Source of the DNA: a bacterium | GTDB lineage: Bacteria > Moduliflexota > Moduliflexia > Moduliflexales > JAUQPW01 | DNA: 64,000 nucleotides | Assembly: GCA_030550175.1 (NCBI GenBank) | Contig: JAUQPW010000003.1 | Location: 1-64,000 of the forward strand | Direction of reading: 5' to 3' | Part shown: positions 60,655 to 64,000 of the stretch, piece after piece | Position numbering within the stretch: the stretch's first letter is position 1 | Layout: each line of letters begins with the position of its first letter | The notes under the pieces: generated by a model | Database searches by the model: none | Told to the model about the DNA's origin: nothing | Seen by the model: only the letters and a program-made list of their open reading frames with translations | Made by a program: the position numbers and the translations under genes

Positions 60655-62292
60655 ATGAAAGTAGTTACAGCTGAAGAAATTCGGGATATTGATCGGAGGG
60701 CCATTCATGAATATGGGATTCCGGGAGTAGTTCTTATGGAAAATGCGGGCGCCGGCACGGCTCGTATCCTGTTGGAGAAGTATGGACCCCTGTCGGGGAA
60801 GCGGGTAGGAGTGGTATGTGGAAAAGGAAACAACGGAGGAGACGGCTTCGTTGTAGCCCGACATCTGGTTAATCAAGGGGTTATCACAGAAGTTGCTCTT
60901 TTGACCGAGAAATCGAAGGTTCAGGGGGATGCCCGGATCAATCTAGACATCGCCGACCGCATGGGAATTCCAATTCTGGAGGCACCTGACCCGGAGAGTT
61001 TTTCCAGAGTTAAGGAAATTCTCCTGAGATCGGATCTTATCGTGGATGCAATTTTAGGAACGGGTTTAACGGCAGGAGTTGTCGGATTTTATAAGGATGT
61101 CATAGAGTTGATCAATAGCCTGCAAAAACCCGTTGTAGCTGTGGATATCCCTTCGGGACTGAGTTCAGATACAGGAGAGATACCCGGAAGCTGTATTCGG
61201 GCAGATCTGACCGTAACCTTGGGATTGCCGAAGCGGGGTCTTATCCTTTATCCTGCAGCAGAATTCGTCGGAGAACTCAAGGTAATTCCCATCGGGATCC
61301 CTGAGAAGGTGATTTCAGAGGCCGGTATCAAAGTTAATCTCCTGGAGGCCCAGGACATACAGGCTGCATTAGCGGGCAGTCATGTGATTAATCGTCCGGC
61401 CAACTCCCATAAAGGAACCTATGGCCATGTACTGGTCATAGCAGGTTCCAGGGGGAAGACGGGAGCGGCCTTGATGAGTTCGCGGAGTGCTCTTCGGGTA
61501 GGAGCCGGATTGGTCACTTTAGGTCTACCTGAAAGCCTGAACGATTTTTTAGAAGCAGCGTCCTTCGAAGTGATGACCGTACCTTTGCCGGAGACCTCCG
61601 AAGGAACCTTTAGCCATAAAGCGGCCGATTGGATATTGAGGGGAGCAGAGGGTCAGCCCCCTATATTGGCAGGAAAAAATGTCATCGCCTTAGGCCCTGG
61701 GCTTTCAACCCATCCTGAGACCCTGGAGTTGGTTTACGATCTGGTTCGGAACTCCCATCAACCCTTAGTAATCGACGCCGATGGAATCAATGCTTTAGCC
61801 CGAAAACCGGAGATTTTACTCCAGGCCCGGGCTCCGGTAGTTATCACCCCTCATCCTGGAGAGATGGCCCGACTTCTGGGAGAGAAAAACATTCAATCCC
61901 GACGGATTGAGGTAGCCCAAGAAACAGCTAAGAAATATGGAATCTATGTGGTTTTGAAGGGGGCCCGGACGATGATCTCTGATCCAAATGGAGAAGTCTT
62001 TATTAATCTAACCGGTAACCCGGGAATGGCTACGGGAGGAACCGGAGATGTGCTCACTGGAATTTTGGCCGGGTTAATCGCCCAGGGGTTACCTATTTTA
62101 GACGCCTTAAAAGTAGGGGTTTATCTTCACGGCCTGGCGGGGGATCTGGCCGCACAAGATAAAGGAGAACCCGGTTTAATTGCCGGGGATGTGATGGAAC
62201 AAATTCCCTATGCTATTAAAAAATTGTCCTCTGTGGGTTATCCGTTGTCCGTTGTTAAAAACTCATGGGGGGAAGTCATGGCTAAAAACTAA
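60655..62292 (+). CDS. nnr: bifunctional NAD(P)H-hydrate epimerase / ADP-dependent dehydratase
   Basis: 545 residues from the ATG at 60655, where the conserved MKVVTAEEIRDIDRRAI opening begins. The N-terminal YjeF epimerase (about 1-220) has PGVVLMENAG, CGKGNNGGDGFVVARHL and DAILGTGL. The C-terminal dehydratase (about 235-520) has SHKGTYGHVLVIAGSRGKTGAA, ALGPGLS, ITPHPGEMARLLG and NPGMATGGTGDVLTGILAGL with the catalytic Asp. It repairs hydrated NAD(P)H. The last 20 or so residues run into an intergenic-type heptamer repeat (CCGTTGTCCGTTG), giving an atypical tail. Confidence 0.94.
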   Translation: MKVVTAEEIRDIDRRAIHEYGIPGVVLMENAGAGTARILLEKYGPLSGKRVGVVCGKGNNGGDGFVVARHLVNQGVITEVALLTEKSKVQGDARINLDIADRMGIPILEAPDPESFSRVKEILLRSDLIVDAILGTGLTAGVVGFYKDVIELINSLQKPVVAVDIPSGLSSDTGEIPGSCIRADLTVTLGLPKRGLILYPAAEFVGELKVIPIGIPEKVISEAGIKVNLLEAQDIQAALAGSHVINRPANSHKGTYGHVLVIAGSRGKTGAALMSSRSALRVGAGLVTLGLPESLNDFLEAASFEVMTVPLPETSEGTFSHKAADWILRGAEGQPPILAGKNVIALGPGLSTHPETLELVYDLVRNSHQPLVIDADGINALARKPEILLQARAPVVITPHPGEMARLLGEKNIQSRRIEVAQETAKKYGIYVVLKGARTMISDPNGEVFINLTGNPGMATGGTGDVLTGILAGLIAQGLPILDALKVGVYLHGLAGDLAAQDKGEPGLIAGDVMEQIPYAIKKLSSVGYPLSVVKNSWGEVMAKN

Positions 62293-62340
62293 CTAAAATA
62301 ACAAGGAACAACGGATAACCAACAGGATACAAAAACGCGT

Positions 62341-63090
62341 ATGTTAAAACAGTTTGATACCAAATATATTTCAATCCTCCTGCTACTCTTTGCGGTAGCT
62401 TTACTGACGGGGTGTGGAGCCGTCTTCGGTCCGAATTCACGGACGGTTTTTTTGGAAACCGGAGAAGACTATCTGGCTTCCGGAGATTATGACCGGGCCA
62501 TAAAAACTTTCGATTCGATTCTAACTGATAATCCCAAGGATGTTAAAGCCCTGGTAGGTTCCGGAATTGCGTACTACCAGCAAGGGAAGTATGAAAAAGC
62601 CTTAGAGAAGCTTACTCGGGCCAAAGAATTAGACCCGGATGATGAACAGGCTCGTCTCTATTTGGGTTTAACTTATCTTAAAAAAGGAGAAGATCAGAAG
62701 GCCTTAGCAGAGTGGAAAGAATATACCGAGCTCATTTCGACCGGGAAGTTCACCGATCTCGTCCGGCGTGCCATAGCTATCCTGAGTAAAGAAAATGTAA
62801 CTTCGGAAGAACGTGACTTTGTGGTATCCAGCATCGAGTATGCGACCCAGCAGGAACGAAAAGTCCTCGTTCAGGATCTGGGAGTCGGTGGGGGAAGCTC
62901 CTATTCTATAGGTTCCTCAACCTTAGGCTATCCTCCCTCGGGTATCTTTAATTACAATTACGGATATGGATCAGCTCTTCAACCGGTACCTTCGAATACC
63001 TATATCATCATCAGGACTACCCCACCTCCGACCAGGACCAATATCCGGGGTGGGATAGAGACGAGAATTCGGGCTTTGCAGGGTAAGTAA
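62341..63090 (+). CDS. TPR lipoprotein
   Basis: 249 residues. The lipoprotein signal has the lipobox LLTGC (Cys25). Two to three TPR units follow (about 38-140: GEDYLASGDYDRAIKTFDSIL, GIAYYQQGKYEKALEKLTRAKEL, YLGLTYLKKGEDQKALAEW). The C-terminal 80 residues are Ser/Gly/Tyr/Pro-rich and low complexity. An envelope assembly or adaptor protein; no enzyme motif. It is followed by the beta-barrel gene. Confidence 0.83.
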   Translation: MLKQFDTKYISILLLLFAVALLTGCGAVFGPNSRTVFLETGEDYLASGDYDRAIKTFDSILTDNPKDVKALVGSGIAYYQQGKYEKALEKLTRAKELDPDDEQARLYLGLTYLKKGEDQKALAEWKEYTELISTGKFTDLVRRAIAILSKENVTSEERDFVVSSIEYATQQERKVLVQDLGVGGGSSYSIGSSTLGYPPSGIFNYNYGYGSALQPVPSNTYIIIRTTPPPTRTNIRGGIETRIRALQGK

Positions 63091-63123
63091 ACATCACCCC
63101 TTGTTTGTTGTCTGTAGTTCGTT

Positions 63124-63801
63124 ATGATCTGTTATGGACCTCGGACAACGGCTAGTGGATCATGGACCGTGGATAAAAATTGGGTTCTTTTTGTCATTGT
63201 CTTGTCAAGTATGACCTTTTTTGCTTTACCGGCCTCGGCAGAAATTAAAGCGGGTACTTCAGAATTGGGGTTAAGTTTAGGTGTCCTTCGAGGGGATGAT
63301 CTTGGCTCGATTTTAGTATCTTTCCCGGATGATCCGACAACGCCCCAGGATGAAAGTCAAGTTTTACCCTTTGAGACCCAATTAAAAGACGGCTTCTTCC
63401 TGGGGTTTGAATATACTTTTCACTTTACGACTTGGTTGGGTACAGAACTGGATCTGGCCCTTATCCCCAATGTATCCGTGGAAGCCTCGGATTTAGGTAA
63501 GCTCTTCGATATGGATATTCGCTTCTTCAATGCCAATGCCGTTGTACATCTACTGAATGGTCGCTTTATTCCCTTTGTAACGGCCGGAATTGGAATTGCC
63601 GACTTCAGCAGTGAAACCATCGATACGACCCAGTTCATCAAGGAATCCGACTTTGCATTCAACTTTGGAGGTGGCTTAAAAGTATTTTTGACCGATACTC
63701 TTCTGCTTCGGGCAGATATCCGGGACTATCGAACGACACCTGAAGATTTAAATACCCTGAACCTGATCCGGATTAGTGGAGGGATTGCATTTACCTTTTG
63801 A
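63124..63801 (+). CDS. outer-membrane beta-barrel protein
   Basis: 225 residues from the ATG; a GTG at 63169 would give a cleaner signal peptide (DKNWVLFVIVLSSMTFFALPASA) because the preceding part is repeat-derived. The mature protein has alternating amphipathic strands (GFFLGFEYTFHFTTWLGTELDLAL, FNANAVVHLLNGRFIPFVTAGIGIA, FAFNFGGGLKVFLTDTLLLRADIRDY) and ends in an aromatic residue (GGIAFTF), the Bam signature. An eight-stranded OmpA/OmpX-sized barrel is likely. Ligand unknown. Confidence 0.78.
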   Translation: MICYGPRTTASGSWTVDKNWVLFVIVLSSMTFFALPASAEIKAGTSELGLSLGVLRGDDLGSILVSFPDDPTTPQDESQVLPFETQLKDGFFLGFEYTFHFTTWLGTELDLALIPNVSVEASDLGKLFDMDIRFFNANAVVHLLNGRFIPFVTAGIGIADFSSETIDTTQFIKESDFAFNFGGGLKVFLTDTLLLRADIRDYRTTPEDLNTLNLIRISGGIAFTF

Positions 63802-63888
63802 TTTTTATCCAGGGTGGGAGGTGTGGGGGAGTAGAGTGATAAGTATCAGCCCTCCCTTCTATCTCCCCATCTGAGACAAAGGATAGAG

Positions 63889-64000
63889 TTGGTCTACGAT
63901 AAGCTAAAACTAGATGGAAAAGTTGCCCTGGTCACAGGAGGTGGGCGGGGTTTGGGAAGGGCTATGGCTCAGGCGCTGGCAGAGGCCGGGGCTGACGTAG
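63889..64000 (+). CDS. short-chain dehydrogenase/reductase, N-terminus (cut by window end)
   Basis: Only the first 37 codons are present, probably from the TTG at 63889 (AAAGGA upstream). [31 protein letters not shown] is the SDR opening with the TGxxxGxG cofactor loop. NAD(P)-dependent oxidoreductase; substrate unknown. Confidence 0.85.
   Translation, partial: MVYDKLKLDGKVALVTGGGRGLGRAMAQALAEAGADV

Overview
The window comes from the chromosome of an unidentified, probably uncultured diderm (Gram-negative) bacterium of moderate GC content. Support for a diderm is two lipobox lipoproteins, a C-terminal beta-barrel protein, type IV prepilin-like minor pilins and a Tat-type amidohydrolase. F420 biosynthesis genes (cofH, cofG, cofC), a ComB homologue and an F420:NADP oxidoreductase-like protein are also present. 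That combination is known from several poorly cultured phyla, but I cannot name a phylum from sequence alone. There are no phage, integrase, intact IS or CRISPR genes. The accessory character lies in dispersed palindromes and heptamer-like intergenic repeats.

Layout. 0.3-4.5 kb: F420/sulfolactate module (comB-cofH leftward, cofG and cofC rightward). 4.5-9.1 kb: NAD-linked formate dehydrogenase (FdhA plus a NuoE-NuoF fusion). 9.1-10.3 kb: a long non-coding stretch with a strong hairpin, a tRNA-like 3' end, a bidirectional terminator and initiator tRNA. 10.3-16.8 kb: aminotransferase, HEAT-repeat protein, cupredoxin, DMT exporter, FmdB protein, Tat amidohydrolase and an RsbW-like kinase. 16.8-18.6 kb: a decayed gene riddled with GC-rich palindromes. 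18.6-24.3 kb: hybrid kinase, NtrC-type regulator, EF-P, a cytidylate-kinase-like/BON protein and a REC-GGDEF protein. 24.5-33.4 kb: a tiny basic protein, a metzincin lipoprotein, the proA-proB-pgpA-cinA-thpR run, surE, a Nudix hydrolase and a coiled-coil membrane protein. 33.5-43 kb: GH99-like protein, a small membrane gene split by an amber codon, TIM-barrel protein plus F420 reductase, TPR protein, GT39-like transferase, a 16-Cys ferredoxin operon and lipB. 43.7-49.1 kb: minor pilins, an active S1C protease, a split membrane-bound Cas4-like nuclease and an HtrA pseudoprotease. 49.5-55 kb: radical SAM protein, a secreted repeat protein and a 1226-residue HEAT protein. 55.1-64 kb: tRNA-Phe and tRNA-Thr, a methyltransferase, leuA behind a complete leucine attenuator, a DapA-like aldolase, an MBL hydrolase, NAD(P)HX repair enzyme, TPR lipoprotein, beta-barrel protein and the start of an SDR.

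How the genes fit together. F420 made through CofC and CofG/CofH could be reduced by the Fno/NpdG-like protein at 37.5 kb, while the formate dehydrogenase supplies NADH. The later F420 genes (cofD/fbiA, cofE/fbiB) are outside the window. Proline synthesis (proBA) and leucine synthesis (leuA) are present. leuA lacks the usual C-terminal allosteric domain but has a leader peptide with 11 leucines in 30 residues and mutually exclusive pause, antiterminator and terminator stems, so transcriptional attenuation is its visible feedback control.

The most unusual items are the leucine attenuator, the Cas4-like nuclease whose expected Fe-S ligands are divided between two membrane proteins next to an inactivated HtrA homologue, the unexplained structured non-coding region at 9.6-10.0 kb, the palindrome-riddled gene at 17.6-18.3 kb, and an EF-P with Asn at the normally modified tip position.
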